From Bacteroidia bacterium (GTDB taxonomy: Bacteria > Bacteroidota > Bacteroidia > Chitinophagales > UBA2359), in NCBI GenBank assembly GCA_030427245.1, contig JAUHXA010000011.1:1-64000 (forward strand): a stretch of 64,000 bases of DNA, written 5' to 3'. Positions 1-8,591 of the stretch are shown one piece after another. Made by a program: the position numbers and the translations under genes. Numbering within the stretch: position 1 is the stretch's first letter; the number at the start of each line of letters is the position of its first letter. Below the pieces are notes generated by a model that was given only the letters and a program-made list of their open reading frames with translations, was not told the origin of the DNA and searched no databases.

Positions 1-159
1 ATTCATACCTTAAAAATTCCCTTTCATTCCTTTTTAATAGGATTTGCGAAGGCTTTTAGTTATATTCACAACATCTTTAAAGCTCATAACTCTCATTTTT
101 GAACCCATTTTCCCTATAAAACCAAATACCCCTGAAACTTTTTAAGTTTCAAGACAAAT

Positions 160-189
160 AACGTCTCAATATTTATTGAGGCGTTTTTT
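160..189 (+). terminator. Rho-independent terminator of a gene left of the window
   Basis: The arms AACGTCTCAATA and TATTGAGGCGTT form a 12-bp stem with one G-T wobble, followed by six T. It probably ends a transcript entering from before position 1. A smaller hairpin (GAAACTT/AAGTTTC, 134-150) lies just upstream. I see no gene in 1-406. Confidence 0.75.
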
Positions 190-250
190 CATGCCCCAAC
201 TCTTCCTTTTCTATCAAGATCTAAGAAAAAAGTGTACTTTAGTAAGGGTA

Positions 251-353
251 AAAAAATAACTCCTCGTTTTCTTTTGCTAACATACCGCATCCCCCACCGA
301 GAAATCGGGGCAGGCTTTTCAAAAGGGGAATATTGGTCGATGAGTTATTTTTT
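251..353. repeat. 103-bp element with 16-bp terminal inverted repeats
   Basis: Positions 251-266 and 338-353 are inverted copies (AAAAAATAACTCCTCG type, 15 of 16 bases pairing). They enclose about 70 bases that contain a small GNRA-like hairpin (CCGA-GAAA-TCGG, near 298-309). The A/T runs at both outer ends could serve as a terminator in either direction, or the element could be MITE-like. A related CCCCGA/TCGGGG hairpin occurs at 43619-43634. No coding capacity. Confidence 0.5.
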
Positions 354-406
354 CTTTTTTACTTAGAAGCATCATTTCAAATTCTAAAAAACAAACTTCA
401 ATCCTT

Positions 407-1279
407 ATGAGTCAATCATTCTACCTCAACTTATTTTTTTCCTGCTTCCTTTGCAGTGCCTTATTCATAGTAGGCTGCAACAATTCTTCTTCCCAAAAAA
501 GTGCTACTTGCCATGACACAACAATGGTCGCTAAAGACATGAAAGATTTTGCGAAAGACGAAGACTTCAAAAACGCACACGAACTCAAAGACGATGTGCC
601 CTTCGAGCCTAAAGGGGAAATGATGGAATTTCCTTCAACGGATGGCAAACAGGGCAGCGCTTATTTTTTGAAAGCTGCAGAAGGCGGTTCTGACTATTTA
701 TTTGTAATACACGAATGGTGGGGACTCAACAATCACATCAAACAAGAAGCCGAAAGACTGCAAGCAGATTTAGGCGGCAATGTCAATGTCATGGCACTTG
801 ACCTATACGACGGTAAAGTGGCTACAAACCGGGAAGATGCTGGAAAATACATGCAGGCTACCAAAGAGGAAAGAGCTTCTGCTATTATTGAAGGGGCGAT
901 ACAACATGCTGGTGAACAAGCCAAAATTGCTACAATAGGATGGTGTTTTGGAGGTGGTTGGTCTTTGAAGTCTTCAATTTTAGCGGGCGAACAGGGGGTA
1001 GGTTGTGTGATTTACTACGGAATGCCACTACAAGAACCCGATAAATTGAAGCCATTGAAAGCCGATGTATTGGGAATTTTTGCAGAAAAAGATGGTTGGA
1101 TTACGCCCGAAGTTGTCGACAACTTCAAAGAAACTGCCGAAGGAGTGGGTAAAAAGGTCGAAATTCACCAATTTGATGCCGACCATGCTTTTGCCAATCC
1201 AAGTAGTGAGCGCTACAACAAAGAAGCTGCAATGAAAGCCAATGTGCTTGCTTTGGAGTTTTTGAAGGAACGTTTTTGA
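407..1279 (+). CDS. Dienelactone hydrolase family lipoprotein
   Basis: An alpha/beta-hydrolase of the dienelactone hydrolase family, probably anchored in the envelope and cleaving an ester or lactone of unknown identity. Residues 1-24 form a lipoprotein signal ending in a lipobox (FIVGC, Cys24). The family triad is visible: nucleophile Cys180 in GWCFGGG, Asp229 in AEKDGW and His260 in DADHAF. The HEWWGLN segment (about 102-108) is also typical. At 290 residues it is a family-size domain plus a roughly 60-residue acidic linker after the signal. The ATG start gives a well-formed signal. It appears monocistronic; the next gene is 167 bases downstream. Confidence 0.88.
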   Translation: MSQSFYLNLFFSCFLCSALFIVGCNNSSSQKSATCHDTTMVAKDMKDFAKDEDFKNAHELKDDVPFEPKGEMMEFPSTDGKQGSAYFLKAAEGGSDYLFVIHEWWGLNNHIKQEAERLQADLGGNVNVMALDLYDGKVATNREDAGKYMQATKEERASAIIEGAIQHAGEQAKIATIGWCFGGGWSLKSSILAGEQGVGCVIYYGMPLQEPDKLKPLKADVLGIFAEKDGWITPEVVDNFKETAEGVGKKVEIHQFDADHAFANPSSERYNKEAAMKANVLALEFLKERF

Positions 1280-1446
1280 AATGTTTGAAGTAGTAAGCAA
1301 GGACTTTGGAGGTCATTTGGCTTGTAGATTTAATTTCTATAACTTGCGTAAGCCAAAACCTTCCTCTTCGTGCTAATCTAAGTACATTCCCATTTGGAAT
1401 GGATTGGGCCAGGTTTCAGCACAGTGACTTAACAATAACGACACTA

Positions 1447-2118
1447 ATGAAAACATCACTTTATATTTTCTTAACGATTCTATTTACTTTAACGCTGCCA
1501 AGCTGCGACAATTCCAATTCACATCAAGGACACGATGCCAACAAACACATGAACAAAAGCAGTTTTGAAGACTTGGTGAATCGCTTTGAGGAGGAAGATA
1601 GAATCAAATGGCAAAAACCTTATGAGGTCATTGACAAATTGGACATTGAAGGAAAAACGGTGGCGGATATTGGTGCAGGAACAGGCTATTTTGCGTTTCG
1701 GATGTTGAACAAAGTCCAAAAGGTCATTGCGATAGATATTGACAAGCGATTCATTGACTATATGCAGCAGAAAATAAGACAAGTTCCCGATAGTCTACAA
1801 AGTCGTTTTGAAACCCGATTGGGAGAGTCCAATGACCCAATGCTCAAACACAATGAGGTCAATGTGATTTTGGTCGTAAATACTTATCACCACATTGACG
1901 ACCGCATACGATACTTTAGAGGCTTGCAGAAAAACTTGGACATTGATGGAAAGTTGGTAATCATTGACTTCAAAAAGAAACGCACCCCCAATGGACCACC
2001 CAAAAAGATGAGAATGGCAGCAAAAACCGTTGTAGAAGAACTGGAAGAGGCGGGATTCACTCACATTGAAGTAGATGAAGACACACTGCCTTATCAATAC
2101 ATCATTACGGCGATTTGA
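1447..2118 (+). CDS. Class I SAM-dependent methyltransferase lipoprotein
   Basis: A methyltransferase of the Rossmann-fold class I type. Motif I is VADIGAGTGYF (about residues 72-82), followed by an acidic AIDID segment that would bind the SAM ribose. The N-terminus is a lipoprotein signal (MKTSLYIFL... ending LPSC), so the enzyme is predicted to be exported and lipid-anchored, which is unusual for a SAM-dependent enzyme because SAM is cytoplasmic. The frame is open upstream to 1306, but only the ATG at 1447 puts the signal at the N-terminus. Substrate unknown; it lacks the cysteine pattern of ArsM. A 9-bp AT hairpin (2113-2121/2128-2136) overlaps the stop codon, between this gene and convergent mtnA. 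Confidence 0.8.
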   Translation: MKTSLYIFLTILFTLTLPSCDNSNSHQGHDANKHMNKSSFEDLVNRFEEEDRIKWQKPYEVIDKLDIEGKTVADIGAGTGYFAFRMLNKVQKVIAIDIDKRFIDYMQQKIRQVPDSLQSRFETRLGESNDPMLKHNEVNVILVVNTYHHIDDRIRYFRGLQKNLDIDGKLVIIDFKKKRTPNGPPKKMRMAAKTVVEELEEAGFTHIEVDEDTLPYQYIITAI

Positions 2119-2144
2119 TTTGATTTGAAATCAAATGAGGAAGG

Positions 2145-3245
2145 TTATTTACTGTCAAACAAATCTCTAATTCCCTTCTCACTTGCCTCACACACACCCT
2201 TTTCGGTAATCAACCCTGTCACCAATCGTGCGAGAGTTACATCAAAAGCGTAATTGGCAGCAGGGCTTGAATCAGGCGTTAACAATACTTGCTTGATTTC
2301 CTGTTCGTGTAAGCCTTGAATATAGGTCACTTCCGAAGCATCCCGTTCTTCAATCGGAATCATCAATCCATCGCTGATTTCCCAGTCAATCGTGGTCGAA
2401 GGCAGTGCAACGTAGAAAGGAATACCGTTGTCATTGGCAGCAAGGGCTTTGAGATAAGTACCGATTTTGTTGGCAACATCACCCGTATAAGTCGTTCTAT
2501 CCGTTCCGACTATGCACATATCCACCATTCCGTGTTGCATCAAATGGCCACCCACATTGTCAACAATCACTGTATGCGGCACTCCATGATGCCCCAATTC
2601 CCAAGCCGTAATACGTGCACCTTGATTGCGAGGTCGGGTTTCGTCCACCCAAACATGAACTTTGATGCCCTTGTCGTGGGCTTTATAAATCGGTGCAGTT
2701 GCAGTTCCCCAATCTACGGTTGCCAACCATCCTGCATTGCAGTGAGTGAGAATGTTCACAACTTCCCCACTCTTCAGTTCACTTATCGCTTCAATCAACT
2801 CTAAGCCGTGATTGCCGATATTTTCCGAAATCACCACATCTTCTTCACAAATATCTTTAGCCGTCTGCAAAGCAATCCTTACTTTGTCTTCAATGTTTTC
2901 GACTCCTTCAATGGCTTTCTGTTGTCGTTTAATCGCCCAATGCAAATTAATGGCTGTGGGACGAGTTGCCAGCAACATTTTTGCAGCATCTTCCATGTAT
3001 GCCTCAAAATCACCGCTTTTACTGGCTTCCAAGGCCGCCAAATACATGCTATACCCCGCAGTTGCGCCAATCAGAGGCGCTCCTCGAACCCACATTTCTT
3101 CGATAGCTCTTGCGCCTTCTTTTGCAGTAGTAATATCTGCAATCACAAAGCGATGTGGCAAATGGCGTTGGTCAATGATTTGAAAAACGAGGTTGTTTTT
3201 GGGATGAAGCCAAATAGTTCGGTGAGATTTTCCATTGATATTCAT
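2145..3245 (-). CDS. mtnA: S-methyl-5-thioribose-1-phosphate isomerase
   Basis: Converts 5-methylthioribose-1-phosphate to 5-methylthioribulose-1-phosphate in the methionine salvage pathway. The family signatures are clear: MWVRGAPLIGATAG near residues 51-64, catalytic Cys169 in THCNAGW, DETRPRNQGAR around 201-211 and catalytic Asp249 in GTDR. I chose the ATG at 3245 (366 residues); a TTG nine codons upstream is less likely. Cytoplasmic. No other methionine-salvage gene is adjacent, so the remaining steps must be encoded elsewhere or the enzyme works alone. Confidence 0.93.
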   Translation of the reverse strand: MNINGKSHRTIWLHPKNNLVFQIIDQRHLPHRFVIADITTAKEGARAIEEMWVRGAPLIGATAGYSMYLAALEASKSGDFEAYMEDAAKMLLATRPTAINLHWAIKRQQKAIEGVENIEDKVRIALQTAKDICEEDVVISENIGNHGLELIEAISELKSGEVVNILTHCNAGWLATVDWGTATAPIYKAHDKGIKVHVWVDETRPRNQGARITAWELGHHGVPHTVIVDNVGGHLMQHGMVDMCIVGTDRTTYTGDVANKIGTYLKALAANDNGIPFYVALPSTTIDWEISDGLMIPIEERDASEVTYIQGLHEQEIKQVLLTPDSSPAANYAFDVTLARLVTGLITEKGVCEASEKGIRDLFDSK

Positions 3246-3448
3246 AAGACTTCTGATATTTTGATTGGACAAAAATAAGGTTTTAATTTTTTTTTGCGAT
3301 AAAAAAACGCAAATCTCTCATTTGATTCGATACCATATTATAAAGAGATATTATTCACTTCAATTTACCCCCTTAGATAAAAAAGGAAATTACACAGACA
3401 CCCTTTTTAAACCTTTTAGCATCTTTAATAATGACACTCACACAAACT

Positions 3449-3490
3449 TCATCATTCGCTCAAATACACTTGAACGAATGATGATTTTTT
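3449..3490 (+). terminator. Orphan terminator-like hairpin
   Basis: Arms 3449-3463 and 3470-3484 pair over 15 positions with one mismatch around a 6-base loop, then six T. It points on the plus strand, but the only gene upstream (mtnA) is on the minus strand. The 3246-3622 gap has no ORF I believe. A short stem (TTTGCG/CGCAAA) lies at 3293-3313. A short untranslated transcript ending here is possible. Confidence 0.6.
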
Positions 3491-3622
3491 CCAGAATTGA
3501 ACCATGAAGTTCCATGTCGAGCTTTATTTTTTTCAAAAAAATGAACTAAAAATTTAGTTTTAAATCATCATTATAAACTCTGAAACAACACCAAAACATT
3601 GTTTCACAAACCTTTCATCAAT

Positions 3623-5296
3623 ATGAAAAATCTAAGCGAATTGTTAAAAATCACCCGACTCGTATTGGTTGTAGCTTTTTTGGTAAGCTGCCATAGCTCT
3701 TCCAGCAGCGACAAATCTGTTTACACTACACAAGAAACGATAGGTGCAGCAGAATCTCAGCCTTATCAACAAAATGAGGTAAGAGCAGGAGCAAACAAAA
3801 TGTCAGGAAATACTCCCCCTGCCAAACCAAGTATAGAGTCAAAACCCGATATGGATGGAGACCTTTCGGACACCGAATACAATACCGAAGAATACAGCGA
3901 CATTCCCGAAAACCCATTTTTGGAAGCCACCAAAAATCCTTTGTCGACTTTTTCGATTGACGTAGATGCAGCCTCTTACAGCAATATGCGCCGATTCATC
4001 AACAATCACTCTTTGCCCGCCGAAGGTTCCGTGCGTATTGAAGAATTCATCAACTATTTCACCTACGATTATCCACAGCCCAAAGATGGACATCCTTTTT
4101 CGATTACGACTGAGATAGACAAATGCCCCTGGAATGGCGACAATATGGTATTGCACATCGGATTGCAGGGCAAAAAAATGGACATTCAAGAATTGCCTCC
4201 CAACAATCTCGTTTTTTTATTAGATGTATCTGGTTCGATGAACAATTACGACAAATTGCCTTTACTCAAAAAAGCCCTGCATCTACTCGTCAATGAAATG
4301 CGTTCCAATGACCGAGTAGCGATTGTGGTCTATGCAGGTGCAGCAGGTTTGGTTTTGCCTTCGACTTCTTTTGACGAAAAAGGCAAGATTTTGGAGGCCA
4401 TCGAACGACTCAATGCAGGCGGCTCAACAGCAGGAGGAGAGGGCATTCAATTGGCGTATAAGGAAGCCCAGAAAAACTTCATCAAAAACGGCAACAACCG
4501 CATCATTCTGGCAACCGATGGCGACTTCAATGTGGGCGCATCTTCGGAAGCAGCCTTGGTGAAAATGATTGAAGAAAAACGAGAATCAGGGGTCTTCTTG
4601 ACCGTTTTGGGCTTTGGTACAGGCAACTATAAAGATTCGAAAATGGAGCAGCTAGCAGACAAAGGCAATGGTAATTATGCATATATAGACAACATCATGG
4701 AAGCCAAAAAAGTATTGGTCAATGAAATTGGTGCTACGTTGTTTACCATCGCCAAAGATGTCAAACTGCAAATCGAGTTCAACCCTGCAAAGGTGAAATC
4801 TTACCGTTTGATTGGCTACGAAAACCGAATGTTGCGAGCCGAAGACTTCAATGACGACACCAAAGATGCGGGTGAATTGGGCGCAGGTCATTCGGTAACA
4901 GCCTTATATGAAATCGTTCCTGCTGACTCCAATACGCCTGTCGCTTCGGTCGATCCCCTCAAATACCAACAAACCGACATTAAGCCTTCTGCAATGGAAA
5001 CAGATGAATGGCTAACCGTCAAATTCCGCTACAAAGCTCCCGACGCTTCTACAAGTCGCTTGATTGTCCATCCCGTCAAAGAAAGCTCAAAAGGATTAGT
5101 TTCCAACAATTTACCTTTTTCGGCTGCCGTAGCGAGTTTTGGGATGATACTTCGAGATTCACCCAACAAAGGCGAAAGCTCTTATGAGTTGGTCAAACGT
5201 TTGGCGAGTCGTGCGAAAGGGGAGGATGAGTCTGGTTATCGCACAGAGTTTATTCGTTTGGTGGAACAGGCAGAGGCTTTGGATAATCGGAAGTAG
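3623..5296 (+). CDS. YfbK-like von Willebrand factor A domain lipoprotein
   Basis: An envelope lipoprotein of the YfbK/DUF3520 family. Lipobox LVSC follows the N-terminal hydrophobic stretch. After a Ser/Glu-rich linker comes the family's N-terminal region (PLSTFSIDVDAASYSNMRRF and EEFINYF). Next is a vWA domain with a complete metal-ion MIDAS (DVSGS, about residue 200), TDGDFNVG and GFGTGNY, and then the DUF3520-type C-terminal domain. The molecular role of the family is unknown; the MIDAS implies divalent-metal-dependent protein binding. The ATG at 3623 is preferred to the upstream TTG at 3599. Full family length (557 residues). Appears monocistronic. Confidence 0.88.
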   Translation: MKNLSELLKITRLVLVVAFLVSCHSSSSSDKSVYTTQETIGAAESQPYQQNEVRAGANKMSGNTPPAKPSIESKPDMDGDLSDTEYNTEEYSDIPENPFLEATKNPLSTFSIDVDAASYSNMRRFINNHSLPAEGSVRIEEFINYFTYDYPQPKDGHPFSITTEIDKCPWNGDNMVLHIGLQGKKMDIQELPPNNLVFLLDVSGSMNNYDKLPLLKKALHLLVNEMRSNDRVAIVVYAGAAGLVLPSTSFDEKGKILEAIERLNAGGSTAGGEGIQLAYKEAQKNFIKNGNNRIILATDGDFNVGASSEAALVKMIEEKRESGVFLTVLGFGTGNYKDSKMEQLADKGNGNYAYIDNIMEAKKVLVNEIGATLFTIAKDVKLQIEFNPAKVKSYRLIGYENRMLRAEDFNDDTKDAGELGAGHSVTALYEIVPADSNTPVASVDPLKYQQTDIKPSAMETDEWLTVKFRYKAPDASTSRLIVHPVKESSKGLVSNNLPFSAAVASFGMILRDSPNKGESSYELVKRLASRAKGEDESGYRTEFIRLVEQAEALDNRK

Positions 5297-5333
5297 TAAC
5301 AAAGAACCGATAGCTGTATTGTCTATAATATTG

Positions 5334-5364
5334 AAAGAGGATGGAAAGAGTTCTGTCCTCTTTT
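5334..5364 (+). terminator. Possible terminator of the vWA gene
   Basis: AAAGAGGA (5334-5341) and TCCTCTTT (5356-5363) form an 8-bp stem with a 14-base loop and a short T tract, 38 bases after the vWA stop codon. Confidence 0.5.
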
Positions 5365-5438
5365 ATTTAATTTCTTGACAAGGTATCTTGAAAGAAAAAA
5401 ACGACTCAATTAAGGACAATAACGAACGGTCATGCCAC

Positions 5439-5465
5439 TTGGATAAAATGGAAATTGTAAATTTG
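5439..5465 (+). promoter_or_regulatory. Bacteroidota-type promoter
   Basis: TAAATTTG (5458-5465) fits the TAnnTTTG -7 consensus, with TTG at 5439-5441 sixteen bases upstream. It lies 22 bases before the ATG of the serine hydrolase at 5488. Confidence 0.55.
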
Positions 5466-5487
5466 CGATTACAAAATTACCCTGCAA

Positions 5488-6636
5488 ATGAAAAATCTTT
5501 CTAAACAATTCCTTTTAACCCTCTTTTTCACAATTTCACTTCTTATTCTCACCAACTGTCAACAAAACTCTCCAGAAGAAAAAGAAGCAGAACAAAATCC
5601 CTTTACTCAATTCATTGACCAACAAATAGATTCACTCCTTGCCGAGCCAGAGATTAAGGCCGTTTCGATGGGCATATGGACTGGCGGTAAGGTGTACAAA
5701 TTCCACAGAGGAGAATTGGAGGAAGGAAAAATTCCGAATGACCAAACCCTCTACGAAATTGCGTCTTTGACAAAAACTTTCACAGGTACCTTGCTTGCAC
5801 AAGCCATTTTGGACAAAAAAGTGACAATAGACGACGATATAAGAAAAGTCTTGTCTGACAGCCTACCCAATTTGGAGTACGAAGGACAACCGATTACCTT
5901 TCGGCATTTGGTGACACATACCAGCGGACTACCCGATATGTTTCCACACGTTCCCGATTTGTTCAACAATCCCAATTTTGATACCTTGCCCTATAAAATA
6001 AATGAACTGCAAAAAAACTTTTCGAGAACACAGTTTTTTGAAGAACTGCAAAAAGTAAAATTGGACACGCTTTCAGGACACAAATTCAAATACTCTAATG
6101 CAGGGGCAAATTTGTTGGGTTATTGTTTGGAGGCGATGTATGGCAAATCTTATGAAGAACTGCTGCAAGAATATATTTTCAAACCTCTTCAAATGACCAA
6201 CTCTGCTATTCAACTCTCTGGTGAACTGACCCCACATTTGGCACAAGGCTTCAATCCCAATGGTGTAAAAATGCCCGTTTACATCGAAAAAGCTATGAGT
6301 GCCGAAGGAGGCATCAAGTCCAACTTAGACGATATGATACAATATTTGAAATTCCATGCCGATACCCTTCACCCATTGGTTGATATTTCACATCAGGAAT
6401 TGTGGGAAGGAAAATATGGAGATTATGAAAGTGGTTTGTTTTGGCAGATTTTTAAAGATGGAAACCAACCCGACCAGTTTTTTCAAAATGGGGGTGCTTT
6501 TGGCACTTCAAGTTGGATGACCATCATTCCCGAATTGCAAACAGGTGTATATTTGGTCACAAATGTTTCGGGACCTGAAGTGCATCAAAAAATGAGTAAT
6601 AGAGTGAAGGTGATTTTAGACGAGTTGAAGAAGTAA
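5488..6636 (+). CDS. Beta-lactamase/class C-type serine hydrolase lipoprotein
   Basis: A penicillin-binding-protein-like serine hydrolase (beta-lactamase superfamily, class C/esterase group). It has a lipoprotein signal with lipobox LTNC. The SxxK active site is in IASLTKTF (about residues 91-98) and the YxN motif is YSNAG (about residue 204). The third motif, normally KTG or HxG, seems to be the degenerate GGAFGTSS. Substrate unknown: peptidoglycan stem peptides, D-amino-acid peptides or esters are all possible. It is not convincing as a resistance beta-lactamase. 382 residues is family length. Monocistronic with its own promoter. Confidence 0.85.
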   Translation: MKNLSKQFLLTLFFTISLLILTNCQQNSPEEKEAEQNPFTQFIDQQIDSLLAEPEIKAVSMGIWTGGKVYKFHRGELEEGKIPNDQTLYEIASLTKTFTGTLLAQAILDKKVTIDDDIRKVLSDSLPNLEYEGQPITFRHLVTHTSGLPDMFPHVPDLFNNPNFDTLPYKINELQKNFSRTQFFEELQKVKLDTLSGHKFKYSNAGANLLGYCLEAMYGKSYEELLQEYIFKPLQMTNSAIQLSGELTPHLAQGFNPNGVKMPVYIEKAMSAEGGIKSNLDDMIQYLKFHADTLHPLVDISHQELWEGKYGDYESGLFWQIFKDGNQPDQFFQNGGAFGTSSWMTIIPELQTGVYLVTNVSGPEVHQKMSNRVKVILDELKK

Positions 6637-6654
6637 GTAACTTTCATCACCTTT

Positions 6655-6680
6655 TTGAACTTCAATCTTTCGTAGTTTTG
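6655..6680 (+). promoter_or_regulatory. Candidate promoter of the molybdoenzyme operon
   Basis: TAGTTTTG (6673-6680) matches TAnnTTTG, and a TTG lies at 6655-6657. It is about 100 bases before the ATG at 6780, leaving a substantial 5' leader. Confidence 0.4.
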
Positions 6681-6779
6681 TAGCCCTTAAAACCATATAA
6701 CCTCATATAAAAGGTTATTTCTGAAGATGATAAACTTCAATAGATTTGCCAACATCTCCAATATCATAAAAAACTGCAA

Positions 6780-8021
6780 ATGCCTCATTACAAACCCACT
6801 TCAAGACGCACCTTCCTCCAACAAACCACCTTAGCCACTTTCAGTGGTCTTTTGGGAACAGAAATAGCCTTTGCCGAACATATTTTTGAAGGATGGACAC
6901 CTTTAGCTCTCACTGACCTTGGCGACCCTTTCAGCTTGAAAGGCAAGCACAAAGATTTGGTGGTCTTAAACGACAAACCCATCAATGCCGAAGTACCTCC
7001 ACATTTACTAAACGACAAAATCACCCCTACTGACAAACTTTTTGTCCGCAATAATGGCATTCCACCCATTGAAGTAGATACAAAAAATTGGACACTGACC
7101 ATTGAAGGAGAAGCTGCAAAACAAAAAGTGGTTTTGACTTTGGCAGATTTGAAGTCCAAATTTAAGCATTACACCTACCAACTGACCTTAGAATGTGGCG
7201 GCAATGGGCGCAGTGAATTCAATCCTCCTGCAAAGGGCAATCAGTGGACAACAGGCGCAGTAGGAAGCCCCAAATGGACAGGTGTGAAATTGAAGGAGGT
7301 ATTGGAATATGTAGGAATAAACGCCAATGCGATCTATATCGGCTATTACGGTAAGGACACCCACCTTTCGGGCGACCCCAAAAAAGTGGTTATTTCGAGG
7401 GGTGTTCCAATAAATAAGGCATTGGAGGAAGAAAGCCTGATAGCTTGGGCGATGAATGGCGAAGATTTACCGCTTCAAAATGGTTATCCTTTGCGACTGG
7501 TGTTCAGCGATGTGCCTGCTTCGACTTCGGGCAAATGGCTCTACAAAATCGTGGTGCGGGACCGTGTTCACGATGGCCCAAAAATGACGGGTCAATCCTA
7601 TCGAGTACCTTGCGAACCCGTTGCAGCAGGTTCGACAGTAGCCGACGAAAAAATGTGCATCATTGAAGATATGCCTGTCAAATCCCTGATTACTTACCCC
7701 AAAACAGGGGCAGTCATTACACTTGGGAGAACCTTGGACATTTCGGGTCAAGCTTGGGCAGGAAAATTAGCTATCAAAGAAATGCACTGTTCGATAGACT
7801 ATGGCGCAACTTGGCAAAAATGTACTTTAGACGCACCCGCCAACCGATATGCTTGGCAACATTGGAGTGCAAAACTTTCTTTTCCTCAAAAAGGTTACTA
7901 CGAAATTTGGGCAAGAGCAACGGATGGAAATAGTGAAATGCAGCCGATGGTTTTGCCGGGTTGGAATCCAAGAGGGTATTTGAACAACGCCTGTCATCGG
8001 ATTGCAGTGATGGTAAAGTAG
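6780..8021 (+). CDS. Tat-exported sulfite-oxidase-family molybdopterin oxidoreductase
   Basis: A periplasmic molybdenum enzyme of the sulfite oxidase family. The N-terminus carries a twin-arginine signal (SRRTFLQ, residues 8-14), fitting export of a folded cofactor-bearing protein. The Moco-ligating cysteine is Cys139 in LECGGNGR. The C-terminal 130 residues form the Mo-co dimerisation domain (LITYPKTG...GQAWAG...WARATDG). A one-haem cytochrome gene follows 69 bases later, the arrangement of sulfite:cytochrome c oxidoreductases (SorAB). Sulfite is thus a likely substrate but not proven; other members of the fold act on other oxyanions. 413 residues. Confidence 0.87.
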   Translation: MPHYKPTSRRTFLQQTTLATFSGLLGTEIAFAEHIFEGWTPLALTDLGDPFSLKGKHKDLVVLNDKPINAEVPPHLLNDKITPTDKLFVRNNGIPPIEVDTKNWTLTIEGEAAKQKVVLTLADLKSKFKHYTYQLTLECGGNGRSEFNPPAKGNQWTTGAVGSPKWTGVKLKEVLEYVGINANAIYIGYYGKDTHLSGDPKKVVISRGVPINKALEEESLIAWAMNGEDLPLQNGYPLRLVFSDVPASTSGKWLYKIVVRDRVHDGPKMTGQSYRVPCEPVAAGSTVADEKMCIIEDMPVKSLITYPKTGAVITLGRTLDISGQAWAGKLAIKEMHCSIDYGATWQKCTLDAPANRYAWQHWSAKLSFPQKGYYEIWARATDGNSEMQPMVLPGWNPRGYLNNACHRIAVMVK

Positions 8022-8090
8022 GTCGGATTTTTAGTCCGAATAAAGTTTAGATTCTTTATTTTTGAACGGAACAAACTGTATTCTACTTTT

Positions 8091-8573
8091 ATGAAAGACA
8101 AACGAATACTGAATCTCATTTCCTTCATCCTCAAAGGAACTTCAATGGTGATTCTTATGCTGATAGCGGCTATTTTTTGGGTATTTTATACCGATACGAT
8201 TGCTCCTCATGCCCAAAAACTACAAATAGAAAAAGACCAAAAATTGCAGGAACAGAAAAAAACGATGGAAGAAAACCCGATAAAAGATGGGATTCATGTA
8301 GCTACTGGATTTGCGGAAGGAGAGGGTTTAGAGATGGTGATAGCAACTTGTACGGCTTGTCATTCTGCCAAATTGGTGACGCAAAACCGAGCAACTCGTG
8401 AAAGTTGGGAGCAGATGATTCGGTGGATGCAAAAAACACAAAATCTTTGGGATTTGGGCGAACAAGAGGAAATCATCCTCGACTATCTGGCAAAATACTA
8501 CGCTCCCGAAAACACAGGACGACGGAAGTTGTTGACCGATATTGAGTGGTATGAATTGGAGGAAGAGGATTAG
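8091..8573 (+). CDS. Membrane-anchored mono-haem c-type cytochrome
   Basis: A 160-residue cytochrome with one transmembrane anchor (about residues 12-35) and a single haem-binding CxxCH (CTACH, about residue 92). Candidate distal ligands are methionines in the EQMIRWMQKTQ helix. It probably receives electrons from the upstream molybdoenzyme and passes them to the respiratory chain, as SorB does for SorA. A TATTTTTG element at 8057-8064 could give it a promoter of its own, but co-transcription is more likely. The CDS ends 18 bases before the next gene. Confidence 0.85.
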   Translation: MKDKRILNLISFILKGTSMVILMLIAAIFWVFYTDTIAPHAQKLQIEKDQKLQEQKKTMEENPIKDGIHVATGFAEGEGLEMVIATCTACHSAKLVTQNRATRESWEQMIRWMQKTQNLWDLGEQEEIILDYLAKYYAPENTGRRKLLTDIEWYELEEED

Positions 8574-8591
8574 TAAAAAGGATATTTAGAC

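Noticed and set aside
1306-1446. Upstream ATG extension of the methyltransferase gene
   Set aside because: It would bury the lipoprotein signal 47 residues inside the protein; the ATG at 1447 gives a normal signal.
1447-2118. ArsM, to complete the arsenosugar set
   Set aside because: It lacks the conserved cysteines of ArsM, is a lipoprotein, and lies 36 kb away from arsS.
2316-3278. Three plus-strand open frames opposite mtnA
   Set aside because: They are antisense to a clearly coding, conserved gene and show no domain or signal.
5488-6636. Antibiotic-resistance beta-lactamase
   Set aside because: The third motif is degenerate and the protein is a lipoprotein of the broad esterase/PBP-like group.
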